This document shows positions 14,304 to 22,277 of a stretch of DNA of 23,300 nucleotides, piece by piece. Numbering within the stretch: the stretch's first letter is position 1; every line of letters begins with the position of its first letter. The notes under the pieces are model-generated. The model worked only from the letters and a program-made list of their open reading frames with translations. It ran no database searches and had not been told where the DNA came from. The translations under genes and the position numbers were made by a program. The stretch is from JAJXWB01 sp036796555 (GTDB lineage Bacteria; Pseudomonadota; Alphaproteobacteria; Rhizobiales; Beijerinckiaceae): NCBI GenBank assembly GCA_036796555.1, contig DAIRCS010000042.1:1-23300 (forward strand), in the 5' to 3' direction.

Positions 14304-16466
14304 ATGATCGTCGTCCCCCAGAAAAGGATCGCGCAACTGGAACGCGGCGAGCGAAGCATGTTCGCGGTGGGACTGATCGTCTGCCTGACCCTGTTCGCCC
14401 TGGCCAGCGCGCTTTTCATATCCCGCGAGCGGGCGAACGCCGGCGCGGCGGAGGCGGAGATCGCAGCCGTCACATCCGCCCTGAACGAGGCGCGCGCGCA
14501 TCTCGCCGAGGAAACGCGGCTTCAGGCGGAGCGCCTGCCCGAACCCATGGCCCTGTCGCGAAAGCAGGCCGGCGGTCCGGTCCGGCTCGCGGGCGCCGAA
14601 GCCTATATCGTCGACCTCGCAGCCGATTTCGCCGCTCCCGCGCAAGGCGAACCGGAGCTGGCCGCGCTGCTGTCGGCCGCCGCGCCGCTCGCCGCCGATC
14701 CGGCCGCGGGCGCAGGCCTGCTGCGCGGGCCGCTGCCGGATCGGGATGCGCATTCGTCCTGGTCCGCCCCGCAGAGCGCCATCGCTTTCCCGAACGGCCA
14801 GCCGGCTTTCATCGCGCTGGTCCGCTATGTCGGCCCCGCCGGCGCGGGCCTCGCCCTCCTCTCCGCCCGCCCGGTCGATGCGGCCGCGCTCGCCGCGCTC
14901 GCGCGCGCCGCGGACACGCAACGGCTGGAAATCGCTTCCGCCGACCGGATTCCGGCGGCCGACGCCGTGGCGCCGCTGGCGACGACGCCGGACGGACGAA
15001 CTTTCGTGCTCGCCTGGCGCCCGCAACGCCCCGGCGAAACGCTCGTGGAGAACGTCGCCTGGGCGCTCATCGCCTTCGCCCTCGTCTTCGCCGCCTTCGC
15101 CCTGGCGCATGCGCGCCGCGTGACCGAGGAAGCCGTCGTCGACGAGGCGGAGACCTTCGAGGCGGTCGGCCAGGATCTGCTGACCGGCCTGCCCAACCGG
15201 TCCATGTTCACCCGTCTCGTGGAAAGCGAGATCGATCGCGTCAAGCGCACCGTCAACGAGCACGGCGCCGCCGTCCTCTATCTCGATTGCGACCGCTTTC
15301 AGGAGATCAACGACAGCTGCGGGCGCGAGACCGGCGACAAGCTGATCGCGGCGCTCGCCCATCGCCTCGGCAATCTCCTGCGCGCCTCCGGCCGGCTTGC
15401 CCGTTTCGAGGGCGACGACTTCGGCATCATCCAGACCGACGTCGTCGGCCCGCGCGACGCGGAAATGCTGGCGCGCCGCATCATCGACGCGGTGGCCGAG
15501 CCGTTCGACATCGACGACCGCCAGATATACGTCGGCCTGTCCATCGGCATAGCGCTGTGCCCGCATGACGCCGACACGGCCGACGAGCTGATGCGCCGCG
15601 CCGACGTCGCGCTCTATCGCGCCAAGAACGAAGGCCGCAACCGCTACGCCTTCTTCGAGCAGAAGCTCGGCGAGCAATTGCGCATGCGCAAGGTCGTGGA
15701 GGACGATCTGCGCACCGCCATCGAGACCGGCGCGCTCGTGCTGCAATACCAGCCGATCATGGACATTTCCGGCAAGCGCATGGTCGGCGTCGAGTCGCTC
15801 GTGCGCTGGCCCCATCCCGTGCATGGCCTGATCTCGCCGGCGAACTTCATCACGCTCGCCGAGGAATGCGACCTCATCCTGCCGCTCGGCGAATGGGTTC
15901 TGCGCCGCGCGCTGGCCGACATGCGGCTATGGCCGAACCTGAAGGTCGCGGTGAACGTGTCCGCCGTGCAATTCCGCCAGAAGGATTTCGGCGAGAAGAT
16001 CGAGCGGCTGCTGCAGGAGACGGGCGTCGAGCCGGAGCGTCTCGAACTCGAACTGACCGAAAGCGTGCTGCTCTCCGACGCCGACGCCGCCGAGGACGCG
16101 ATGATCAACCTGCGCGCCATGGGCATCCGCCTCGCGCTCGACGATTTCGGCACCGGCTATTCGAGCCTGATCTATCTGCGCCGTTTCGCCTTCGACAAGA
16201 TCAAGATTGACAAGTCGTTCCTGGAATCGCTGGAGGCGTCCGGAGAAGGCGCGATCATCGTGCATTCCATCGTGCATCTCGGCCGCGCGCTCGGCCTGAC
16301 CGTGACGGCCGAAGGCGTGGAAAGCGCCGACCAGCATCGCTTCCTGCAGGCGCTCGGCTGCCACGAATTGCAGGGCTATCTCTTCTCCAAGCCCGTCTCG
16401 GCCGCCGACATCACCCGCCGCCTGCGCGCGCAGGAGACCGGCGGCGAAAAACGCGCGGTGGCGTAG
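14304..16466 (+). CDS. Membrane-bound GGDEF-EAL protein with a degenerate cyclase motif
   Basis: This 720-residue cyclic-di-GMP signalling protein has membrane segments at about 20-40 and 250-270 bracketing a sensor region of about 200 residues that looks periplasmic. The GGDEF domain (about 285-455) has LLTGLPNRSMF, but its signature is EGDDF (369-373) in place of GGDEF, and the inhibitory-site RxxD position reads RASG, so cyclase activity and product inhibition are doubtful. The EAL domain (about 465-710) has ESLVRW (497-502), LELELTES, LDDFGTGYSSL (612-622), KIKIDKSFL, TAEGVES and LQGYLFSKP. The metal- and substrate-binding acidic residues are retained, so it is probably an active phosphodiesterase. 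The ribosome site is weak (GGCAGG). About 100 bases separate it from radC. Confidence 0.92.
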   Translation: MIVVPQKRIAQLERGERSMFAVGLIVCLTLFALASALFISRERANAGAAEAEIAAVTSALNEARAHLAEETRLQAERLPEPMALSRKQAGGPVRLAGAEAYIVDLAADFAAPAQGEPELAALLSAAAPLAADPAAGAGLLRGPLPDRDAHSSWSAPQSAIAFPNGQPAFIALVRYVGPAGAGLALLSARPVDAAALAALARAADTQRLEIASADRIPAADAVAPLATTPDGRTFVLAWRPQRPGETLVENVAWALIAFALVFAAFALAHARRVTEEAVVDEAETFEAVGQDLLTGLPNRSMFTRLVESEIDRVKRTVNEHGAAVLYLDCDRFQEINDSCGRETGDKLIAALAHRLGNLLRASGRLARFEGDDFGIIQTDVVGPRDAEMLARRIIDAVAEPFDIDDRQIYVGLSIGIALCPHDADTADELMRRADVALYRAKNEGRNRYAFFEQKLGEQLRMRKVVEDDLRTAIETGALVLQYQPIMDISGKRMVGVESLVRWPHPVHGLISPANFITLAEECDLILPLGEWVLRRALADMRLWPNLKVAVNVSAVQFRQKDFGEKIERLLQETGVEPERLELELTESVLLSDADAAEDAMINLRAMGIRLALDDFGTGYSSLIYLRRFAFDKIKIDKSFLESLEASGEGAIIVHSIVHLGRALGLTVTAEGVESADQHRFLQALGCHELQGYLFSKPVSAADITRRLRAQETGGEKRAVA

Positions 16467-16492
16467 CCGCGCGGGTCGTATTTCCAAACTCA

Positions 16493-16547
16493 TTGACAGT
16501 CTTGCAGAAGCACAGGAATCTCGTTGCATTCGTTTAGAGCGCAAACG
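16493..16547 (+). promoter_or_regulatory. Possible promoter and inverted repeat before the TIR gene
   Basis: TTGACA at 16493-16498 is a perfect -35 box, but the hexamer 17 bases on (GAATCT, 16516-16521) is a poor -10. Just upstream of the gene, CGTTT (16531-16535) and AAACG (16543-16547) form an inverted repeat with a 7-base centre. It lies 14 bases before the ATG, where it could bind a regulator or fold in the mRNA. Confidence 0.35.
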
Positions 16548-16561
16548 ACGGTTCGGGGGCG

Positions 16562-18010
16562 ATGGCGGGTAGGTCTGTTTTCATTTCGCATGCGTCGAAA
16601 GATCGAGCCATCGCGAGCGAAATCTGCGAGCGGCTCGAATATAACGGGGTTAAGTGCTGGATAGCGCCGCGCGATATTCCTCCGGGAGCGTCTTACACGG
16701 CCGCGATCATCGACGGACTGCACGAATGCGCCGTATGCCTTCTTGTTTTGAGCGGAAATGCAAATAGATCGGGCCCGGTGGCCAACGAGATCGAACGCGC
16801 GCGAAGCTACGGCAAGCTGATCGTTCCTCTCCGGATTGAAGATGTTCTACCTGGAAAGGAGCTTGAACTCTACGTTTCCCAGAGTCAGTGGGTGGACGCC
16901 TTCGCTTCGCCGATTGCGGACCGCATCGACTATATCGCCACTGCGGTTCAATCGGCGGAATTGAATCAAGCGCCGCCGGCGCCCCCGCCGCAGAGACTGA
17001 CTGCGGCGGCGAAAGCCGAGCTGTTGCTGGAACGCGCTGTTAGGCACAAAATTCTCGCGACATTCGCCGCCGTCGCGCTATTGGCGGCGCTGGGCGGCGC
17101 CGGACTGTGGATGCAATTCGGCACCCGTGACGTCGTGCAGCGCGCAAGCGAGTCGATCAGCGGCTCCGCGGCGGTCGTTTCAGAAGCCGGCAAGCAGATC
17201 GGGGCGGTTGGCGGGAAGCTGGATTCGATCGACGCGGGCGTGCGGGGCGCCAAGAAGGAGACGAGCCTCGACCCGCGCAAGGAAGTGGCCAATCTGGGCG
17301 CGGTCTGGGATCAGGCGGCGTTCGAGATCGCGGTCATCCGCGAGGACACGCGCCTCGTGGACCTCTATCTCGCCGGCGGCATGCGAGTTTCCGCTCTTTT
17401 TGTTCTGGCGACCGCCACCAGAGAAGGACCGGATATTTCTCAGCAGATGACGGAGCGAATTGTCAAAGCGGTCAAGGCGGATGATCGCTCCGCCTGCGAA
17501 AGGCTGGATGCTTCCTTTGTCAACAGATGGCTCGCGCGACCGAACATCCGGCGCGCCGCATTCAGCGTTTGCGACGCCGATCTCGTTCGGTCGAATCTGG
17601 CCGCACGGCTGAAGGAAAGGGAATACGCCGTCAACAACCACGACCGAATTGTCGCGGAGGTCGACGCAAGAAAAGCCAAATGCCGGTCTGAACTGTCCAA
17701 CATCTACAAGAACGCAGGCGTCGGCATGGATCAAGTGAAGGCGGGGCAATTCGCGAACGAGATATTCGAGAAGCACTATATTTCTACAAAAGACGCGACA
17801 AACGAGATCGCAATCGACTCGCTCTCTCGCGAGCGGGCGCATTTCACGATGACGCTCTTCCAGCGCGTCATCAAGGCGCGCAACGCCAACGAGATCATCG
17901 CATACGCGATTGCTCTCACCTGCGCGAAGAAATTCCCGACGCCCGAACGCGCGATGGCGGCCGACCTGGAGCCTCTACGGTCGGCCGTCCGCCTCATATC
18001 CGAGAAATAG
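16562..18010 (+). CDS. TIR-domain protein with a single membrane segment and an uncharacterised C-terminal domain
   Basis: Residues 4-125 form a bacterial TIR domain: VFISHASKDRAIASEICERL, then VKCWIAPRDIPPGASY and IIDGLHECAVCLLVLS. Glu76 in VANEIERA falls at the position of the catalytic glutamate of NAD-cleaving TIRs. A Pro-rich linker (136-144) is followed by one hydrophobic helix at about 164-184 (ILATFAAVALLAALGGAGLW). The remaining 290 residues would lie on the other side of the membrane or along it. Within them, LDPRKEVANLGAVWDQAAFE and DTRLVDLYLAGGM (236-274) resemble a degenerate single ankyrin-like unit. Cysteines 312, 337, 374 and 454 are present in the tail. Full length is 482 residues. 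Codon use is slightly less GC-biased than the flanking genes. No partner gene of a known TIR defence system is adjacent, so a defence role is only a possibility. Confidence 0.88.
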   Translation: MAGRSVFISHASKDRAIASEICERLEYNGVKCWIAPRDIPPGASYTAAIIDGLHECAVCLLVLSGNANRSGPVANEIERARSYGKLIVPLRIEDVLPGKELELYVSQSQWVDAFASPIADRIDYIATAVQSAELNQAPPAPPPQRLTAAAKAELLLERAVRHKILATFAAVALLAALGGAGLWMQFGTRDVVQRASESISGSAAVVSEAGKQIGAVGGKLDSIDAGVRGAKKETSLDPRKEVANLGAVWDQAAFEIAVIREDTRLVDLYLAGGMRVSALFVLATATREGPDISQQMTERIVKAVKADDRSACERLDASFVNRWLARPNIRRAAFSVCDADLVRSNLAARLKEREYAVNNHDRIVAEVDARKAKCRSELSNIYKNAGVGMDQVKAGQFANEIFEKHYISTKDATNEIAIDSLSRERAHFTMTLFQRVIKARNANEIIAYAIALTCAKKFPTPERAMAADLEPLRSAVRLISEK

Positions 18011-18015
18011 GTCTC

Positions 18016-18333
18016 TTAGTGAAACCGGAACTCGGCGCCGATCGTGCGGATTTCGGCCGGGCGGATCAGACGCTCATGGCCGATGCGCACCGAAAACAGC
18101 GGACCGTCCAGCTTCTCGCGCCAGAAGGCCAGGAACTTCTTGAGAACCGGAAAATGCGGGGCGGCGTCGTAGTCCTGCCAGACGAAGCTTTGCAGGAGCG
18201 AGGGATGGTCGGGCATGCGATAAAGAATTTCGGCCGTCGTGAGACCCCAGCCGGCGAGCTGCTGCAGGAAATCTTCCGAAACGCGACCCGTGCGGCCCAT
18301 GTCCGCGGCCTCTACGCGCAATTTCTCGACCAT
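18016..18333 (-). CDS. usg: Usg family protein
   Basis: The 105-residue product matches the Usg family of Alphaproteobacteria, first noticed beside tryptophan genes and still of unknown function: DFLQQLAGWGLTTAEILYRM (21-40), PDHPSLLQSFVWQDYD (41-56), FPVLKKFLAFWREKLDGPL (61-79) and RLIRPAEIR. The ATG at 18333 has GAGG five bases upstream. A second Met at residue 12 also precedes the conserved part. The gene ends five bases from the stop of the TIR gene, convergent with it. No trp gene is in the window. Confidence 0.88.
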   Translation of the reverse strand: MVEKLRVEAADMGRTGRVSEDFLQQLAGWGLTTAEILYRMPDHPSLLQSFVWQDYDAAPHFPVLKKFLAFWREKLDGPLFSVRIGHERLIRPAEIRTIGAEFRFH

Positions 18334-18588
18334 TTCGACCTCACATGATTTATCGGCCCTTCTCTTTGCGGTCCGCCCCTGATCGGGAGTGCTGCAACAG
18401 ACACAGATTGCAGACCCGTTTGATTGCGATAGGGTTAACGCGCGCGACCACGGGATACAAAAAGCAAGAGCCGGGCCAATTTCCGCTCCGGGCGCTTGCG
18501 CGAATGCAAATTGAAAATGGGAACGGACGGAATGCCGCGCTCCAGCCGCGCCCTATCTTGTGCGGACGACATCCACGGAGACGCATCG
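18334..18588. other. Divergent intergenic region between usg and the DoxX gene
   Basis: This stretch of about 255 bases should hold promoters for both neighbours. Short frames on both strands look like chance: they lack ribosome sites and the third-position GC of real genes. The last 30 bases carry the GGACGA...CGGAGACGC leader motif shared with map. I see no RNA gene or repeat here. Confidence 0.4.
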
Positions 18589-18981
18589 TTGAACAGCCCA
18601 CAGATCACCAACGCGGCCGCCCTGCTCGGCCGCATTTTCATGTCCGCGATTTTCATTTCGGCGGGCTATAGCAAGATCGGCGGCTATGCCGGCTCCGCCG
18701 CCTACATGGCCAAGATGGGCGTTCCCGGCGCGTTGCTGCCGCTGGTCATCCTCACCGAGCTCGGCGGCGGTCTCCTGATCCTGTTCGGCTTCCAGACCCG
18801 TATCGCCGCCTTCCTGCTCGCGGGCTTCTGCCTGTTGTCCGGTCTGCTCTTCCATCTCTCGGTCGGCGATGCGCCCAACATGATCCAGTTCTGGAAAAAC
18901 GTCGCGATGGCCGGCGGTTTCCTCGGCATGGTCGCGCACGGCGCCGGCGCCTGGTCGGTCGACGCGCAGATGAGGAAATGA
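18589..18981 (+). CDS. DoxX family integral membrane protein
   Basis: With the TTG start at 18589 the product is 130 residues, the usual DoxX length. GGAG lies exactly eight bases before that TTG, whereas longer frames starting at 18496 add residues unlike the family. Four hydrophobic segments are visible: about 8-24 (AALLGRIFMSAIFISAG), 46-66 (LLPLVILTELGGGLLILFGF), 69-88 (IAAFLLAGFCLLSGLLF) and 100-118. YSKIGGY after the first helix and the polar loop WKN are typical. DoxX proteins are membrane proteins linked in some bacteria to redox or thiol homeostasis; the role of this one is not known. It is followed by a strong hairpin and a convergent gene. Confidence 0.9.
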   Translation: MNSPQITNAAALLGRIFMSAIFISAGYSKIGGYAGSAAYMAKMGVPGALLPLVILTELGGGLLILFGFQTRIAAFLLAGFCLLSGLLFHLSVGDAPNMIQFWKNVAMAGGFLGMVAHGAGAWSVDAQMRK

Positions 18982-18988
18982 CGATCGA

Positions 18989-19019
18989 GCGCCGCGGCGA
19001 ACCCTTCACGCCGCGGCGC
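18989..19019. terminator. Strong hairpin between convergent genes
   Basis: GCGCCGCGGCG (18989-18999) and its exact complement CGCCGCGGCGC (19009-19019) form an 11-base GC-only stem with a 9-base loop, immediately after the DoxX stop and before the end of the convergent yciE-like gene. No T-run follows on either side, so it may be a non-canonical or Rho-assisted bidirectional terminator, or an mRNA 3'-end protector. Confidence 0.55.
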
Positions 19020-19036
19020 CCGAAGCGATCCGGCCG

Positions 19037-19528
19037 TCAGGCCGCCATCTTGTTGGCGGAGCCGGTCGCGAGCTTGGTCAGGAGCGCATCCGCCTTGTGC
19101 TCTTCCTGAAGATTTGCGTCCAGAAGCTTGGCGGCGTCCGGCATCTTGAGCAGCGTCGCCCAGGTCTTCAGCGTGCCATATCGTGCGATCTCGTAGTGCT
19201 CGACCGCATTGCCCGCCGAGATCAGGCCGGCGTCGATTGCGGGCGTGTCCGAAAACTCCTCGATGATCTCCTCGCCTTCCTCGATCAGGCCCTGAATGGC
19301 CTCGCAGGTCTTGCCCTGCGCGCGCTTGCCGGCGATCTCGAACACTTTCTGCAAACGCTCGATCTGGCCGTGCGTTTCCTGCAGGTGATTTTCGAAAGCT
19401 GTGCGCAATTCCTCCGATTCCGCCGCTTTCGCCATTTTGGGAAGCGCCTTCACGATCTGGCGCTCCGCGTAATAGATGTCCTTGAGCGTTTCGAGGAACA
19501 GATCCTCGAGCGTCTTCTGCCTTGCCAT
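19037..19528 (-). CDS. YciE/YciF-type ferritin-like protein (DUF892)
   Basis: The 163-residue four-helix protein matches the YciE/YciF family: KTLEDLFLETLKDIYYAERQ (5-24), ALPKMAKAAESEELRTAFE, HLQETHGQIERLQKVFE (48-64), then AIDAGLISAGNAVEHYEIARYGT and ANLQEEHKADALLTKLA. Candidate di-iron ligands are Glu22, Glu51, His53, Glu110 and Glu143/His144. Members are stress-associated in enterobacteria, but their activity is unclear. GGAGG lies seven bases before the ATG. It stands alone between a hairpin terminator and the molybdenum cofactor operon. Confidence 0.92.
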   Translation of the reverse strand: MARQKTLEDLFLETLKDIYYAERQIVKALPKMAKAAESEELRTAFENHLQETHGQIERLQKVFEIAGKRAQGKTCEAIQGLIEEGEEIIEEFSDTPAIDAGLISAGNAVEHYEIARYGTLKTWATLLKMPDAAKLLDANLQEEHKADALLTKLATGSANKMAA

Positions 19529-19600
19529 GGATGATCCTCCGTGTCGGATTGACGGAGGCGGAACGCGCGCCCGCGGCCTCGGTTGCGCGGCCGGATGAAT

Positions 19601-20215
19601 TTATCCGCCGGAGCCCTTGCCGAGGAAATGCAGCGCTTCCGGTGTATCGACATCGATCGCGGCGCCGTCGTCGTCGATGGCCACCTCGGCGATGCGAAGA
19701 TCGGGGCGCATCAGAATCCGCCGCGCGCCCTCGTCGCCTTCCAGCTTCATCGCGGCCGCGAAGAGCCGGCGCGACAACAGGATCGGATTGCCGCGGCGGC
19801 CCTCCACCAGCGGCGCGACGGCGTCGAGCTGCGGATCGGCGGCGAAGGCGTCGATCAGACGCCGGGCCAGCGCCGCCGTCACGCGCGGCATGTCGCCGAG
19901 AAAGACCAGAGCGCCATCGACGGACTCGTTCAGCGCCGCAAGGCCCGTCCGGACCGACGAGGCGATGCCGCTCGCAAAATCAGGATTGGGCGCCTCGACG
20001 ATGGAGAGCCCGGCGAGCGCGGCGACGACCCGGTCACGGGCATGGCCTGTGACCACGACCACGGGTCGCGTTCCGCACCCGGTGGCGGCCTCGACCGCAT
20101 GGCGCACGAGCGGCGCGCCGTCGAGTTCGGCGGCCAGTTTGGTGACGCCATCGGCGCCGCCGGAAAATCGCGTGGAGCGGCCGGCGGCGAGCACGATCGC
20201 GGCGACCTCAACCAT
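19601..20215 (-). CDS. Molybdenum cofactor nucleotidyltransferase, MocA-like
   Basis: This 204-residue protein has the NTP-transferase fold of MocA/MobA. IVLAAGRSTRFSG (7-19) binds the nucleotide, TKL (25-27) holds the conserved Lys, FASGIASSVRTGL (80-92), FLGDMPRV (105-112) binds metal, EGRRGNPILLSRRLF (138-152) and DVDTPEALHFL (188-198) close the site. MocA attaches CMP to molybdopterin, giving the cytosine dinucleotide form used by CO-dehydrogenase and aldehyde-oxidase type enzymes; MobA would use GTP. Linkage to XdhC and CoxE homologues favours MocA. Its start overlaps the previous gene by eight bases, making it the last gene of the operon. Confidence 0.9.
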   Translation of the reverse strand: MVEVAAIVLAAGRSTRFSGGADGVTKLAAELDGAPLVRHAVEAATGCGTRPVVVVTGHARDRVVAALAGLSIVEAPNPDFASGIASSVRTGLAALNESVDGALVFLGDMPRVTAALARRLIDAFAADPQLDAVAPLVEGRRGNPILLSRRLFAAAMKLEGDEGARRILMRPDLRIAEVAIDDDGAAIDVDTPEALHFLGKGSGG

Positions 20216-21236
20216 CCTCGTTCTCGGCTTCCGTCGCGCCGCCCGCGCGCGGCTGCGGCCGCGACACGATTTCCATCAGCAGCCCGCCGGCGCCGAGGCG
20301 CTTGATGTCCGCGGACGTTACGGGCAGGCCGGCGAGCAGGCGCTGCAGGACCCAGTCGAACCCGTTCTCCTTGGGGCTGCGCGCGCAGCCGGGCGCGCCG
20401 AGGATCGGCCGGCCGGCGGAGGTCTCGCCGATCAGCAGCAGATTGCCGGGATCGACGGGCATGCCGAAATGCTCGATGCGCCCGCCCGCCGCCTCGACCG
20501 ACGCGGGGATGACGTCGCGCCGGTCGGTGATCGCCGAAGCGCCGAAGACGATGACGATATCGCTCTGCGGCGTCGCGCGCGCGATCGCGGGCGCAAGCGC
20601 ATCCGCGTCATGCTCCACGCGTTCGTGCGAGACGATGGTCGCGCCGGCAGGCTCGAGCCGCTCGCCGAGCACGCGCGCGGTCTTGTCGATCGTGCTCGGC
20701 TTCAGGCCCGACAGCACGGTCGAGATCATCGCGACCTTCATCGGCTTGAACGGCGCGATCGACAGGCGCGCGGCGCCGGCGGCGGCGAGGGTTCGATCGA
20801 TCTTTTCGCGGGCGACCGCGAATGGAATGATCTTCACGGTGGCGACCATCTCGCCTTCCACCACCGCGCGCAGCGGCGGCAGCGTGGCGAAGGTGATGGC
20901 CTCGTCGAGCGCGTTGACCGCATCGACGGCGCCGGCGTCGACGACGAGCACGCCCGGCCGTGTCGCGAACAGGTTGCAGCGGCCGGTGAACGGCGGATCG
21001 ACGCGCACATGCGCGCCCGCGAGAGTCGCCGCCAGCAGTTGCGCCGCCTCGTCCTCGTCGATGTCGCCGTCTTCCAGCAGCGCAACAGTCACCTCGGCGA
21101 CGCCCGCCGCCTGCAACGCCGCAATCTCGGCGGCGCCGACCACGTCGCCCTTCCTCAACGTCAGACCGGGCCGCCGCACCGCATGGGCGATGATTCCGCC
21201 CGCCGCCTGCTCGACCGGGACAGGCCCGAACTTCAT
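20208..21236 (-). CDS. MoeA-like molybdopterin-binding protein
   Basis: The 342-residue product contains a MoCF-type domain. VVGAAEIAALQAAGVAEVTV lies near residues 32-51. In the C-terminal half, IVIVFGASAITDRRDVIPAS and GNLLLIGETSAGRPILGAPG match the molybdopterin-binding fold, and CARSPKENGFDWVLQRLLAG follows. Such proteins are common beside XdhC/CoxE genes and are thought to take part in molybdate insertion or molybdopterin handling, sometimes fused to a MocA domain; here MocA is a separate overlapping gene. The start overlaps the preceding stop by four bases (ATGA). The protein is shorter than canonical MoeA (about 400 residues) and lacks clear MoeA domain I. Confidence 0.88.
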   Translation of the reverse strand: MKFGPVPVEQAAGGIIAHAVRRPGLTLRKGDVVGAAEIAALQAAGVAEVTVALLEDGDIDEDEAAQLLAATLAGAHVRVDPPFTGRCNLFATRPGVLVVDAGAVDAVNALDEAITFATLPPLRAVVEGEMVATVKIIPFAVAREKIDRTLAAAGAARLSIAPFKPMKVAMISTVLSGLKPSTIDKTARVLGERLEPAGATIVSHERVEHDADALAPAIARATPQSDIVIVFGASAITDRRDVIPASVEAAGGRIEHFGMPVDPGNLLLIGETSAGRPILGAPGCARSPKENGFDWVLQRLLAGLPVTSADIKRLGAGGLLMEIVSRPQPRAGGATEAENEDG

Positions 21237-21940
21237 GCCGCCTTCTCTTTTTCTGAACGCAGCGGTTTCTTGCGCAGCGAGAGCACGATCTCGGCGAGCA
21301 CCGACACTGCGATTTCAGCAGGACTCACCGCGCCGATGTCGAGGCCGATCGGCGCGTGGATGCGCCCGATCTGCTCGCTCGAGAACCCGGCCGCCATCAG
21401 CCGCTCGACGCGCCGGGCGTGCGTCTTCTTCGAACCGAGCGCGCCGATGTAGAAGCAGTTCGCCGCCAGCGCGAGTTTCAGCGCAGGATCGTCGATCTTG
21501 GGATCGTGCGTCAGCGCCACGACGCCCGTATAGGCGTCGAGCCCCATCTCCGGCAGAACCTTGTCCGGCCATTCCGCGATCACGCGCACGCTCGGGAAAC
21601 GCTCCTTGGTCGCGAAAGCCGTGCGCGGGTCGACGATCGTGACGTCGAAATCGACGAGACGCGCCATGTCGGCGAGCGCCTGGCTGACGTGCACCGCGCC
21701 GATCGCCACGAGCCGCGCGGGCGGCGCCTGCACGGTGAGGAAGTACGCCTTGCCCTCGATCTCGACCGACGCGCTCTTGCCCATGCGCAATTGCCTGTCG
21801 AGCGCGTCCGCGAATGGGTCGGCGGCGATGTCCGCAGCCTTCACGAGCCGCTGCGCGCCGTCGGCGAGATCGGTGACGAGCACGGCCGCGCGGCGCGCGC
21901 GGCGCTCCTCGTTGAGCGCCTTGAGAAGCTCGAGTTCCAT
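21233..21940 (-). CDS. XdhC family protein, C-terminal (Rossmann) half
   Basis: XdhC inserts the sulfurated molybdenum cofactor into xanthine-dehydrogenase family enzymes. This 235-residue chain carries the Rossmann domain: RLVAIGAVHVSQALADMARL (75-94), VTIVDPRTAFATKERFP, VVALTHDPKIDD, YIGALGSKKTHARRVERL and PIGLDIGAVSPAEIAVSVLA. The usual N-terminal XdhC domain is encoded separately by the gene just upstream, and the two genes abut (TGA followed directly by ATG), so they should be made in step. A lysine-rich tail ends the protein. Confidence 0.9.
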   Translation of the reverse strand: MELELLKALNEERRARRAAVLVTDLADGAQRLVKAADIAADPFADALDRQLRMGKSASVEIEGKAYFLTVQAPPARLVAIGAVHVSQALADMARLVDFDVTIVDPRTAFATKERFPSVRVIAEWPDKVLPEMGLDAYTGVVALTHDPKIDDPALKLALAANCFYIGALGSKKTHARRVERLMAAGFSSEQIGRIHAPIGLDIGAVSPAEIAVSVLAEIVLSLRKKPLRSEKEKAA

Positions 21941-22264
21941 TCAGTCGATCCTCTCGACATAGACGCGGATGCGCCCGCCGCAGGAAAGGCCGACGCGCCA
22001 GGCCGTTTCGTCCGCCACCCCATATTCGAGCGTGCGCGCCTTGCCGTCCGCGATAACGTCCTGCGCTTCCGTCACGACGTCGCCCTCGACGCAACCGCCG
22101 GACACGGAGCCGAGAAAGCGGCCCTCGTCATCGATGACGAGATGGCTGCCGGTCGGCCGCGGCGCCGAGCCCCAGGTCTCGACGACAGTGGCGATGGCGA
22201 CTCCGCGCCCCGCGCGCTTCCAGTTCTCAGCTTGCGAGAGAATGTCGTCTTCCGTTGCGAGCAT
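21941..22264 (-). CDS. XdhC family protein, N-terminal half
   Basis: This 107-residue chain is the small XdhC/CoxI domain: VVETWGSAPRPTGSHLVI (27-44), then GSVSGGCVEGDVVTEAQDVI and VGLSCGGRIRVYVE at the end. Cys62 and Cys97 sit in the two glycine-cysteine motifs typical of the family. ATG at 22264 has GGGAG seven bases upstream. The frame is open to 22462, but that stretch runs through the paired palindrome and into the coxE gene and is not coding. It is followed without a gap by the C-terminal half, a split arrangement known from CO-dehydrogenase-type maturation clusters. Confidence 0.9.
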   Translation of the reverse strand: MLATEDDILSQAENWKRAGRGVAIATVVETWGSAPRPTGSHLVIDDEGRFLGSVSGGCVEGDVVTEAQDVIADGKARTLEYGVADETAWRVGLSCGGRIRVYVERID

Positions 22265-22277
22265 TGCGATCTCCCTT

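Noticed and set aside
14271..15824. 517-codon minus-strand frame opposite the GGDEF-EAL gene
   Set aside because: Shadow of the real gene; no domain or ribosome site, and the plus-strand protein has all expected motifs.
16562..18010. Assigning the TIR gene to Thoeris or a TIR-STING system
   Set aside because: No ThsA, SAVED, STING or cyclase gene is adjacent, and the C-terminal part does not resemble those effectors.
18345..18671. Plus-strand 108-codon frame in the usg-DoxX gap
   Set aside because: No ribosome site or motif, overlaps the DoxX start in another frame, and codon composition is unlike real genes here.
19617..21452. 611-codon plus-strand frame across the molybdenum cofactor operon
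   Set aside because: Antisense to two or three genes with clear family motifs; composition is Arg/Ala/Ser-rich low complexity.
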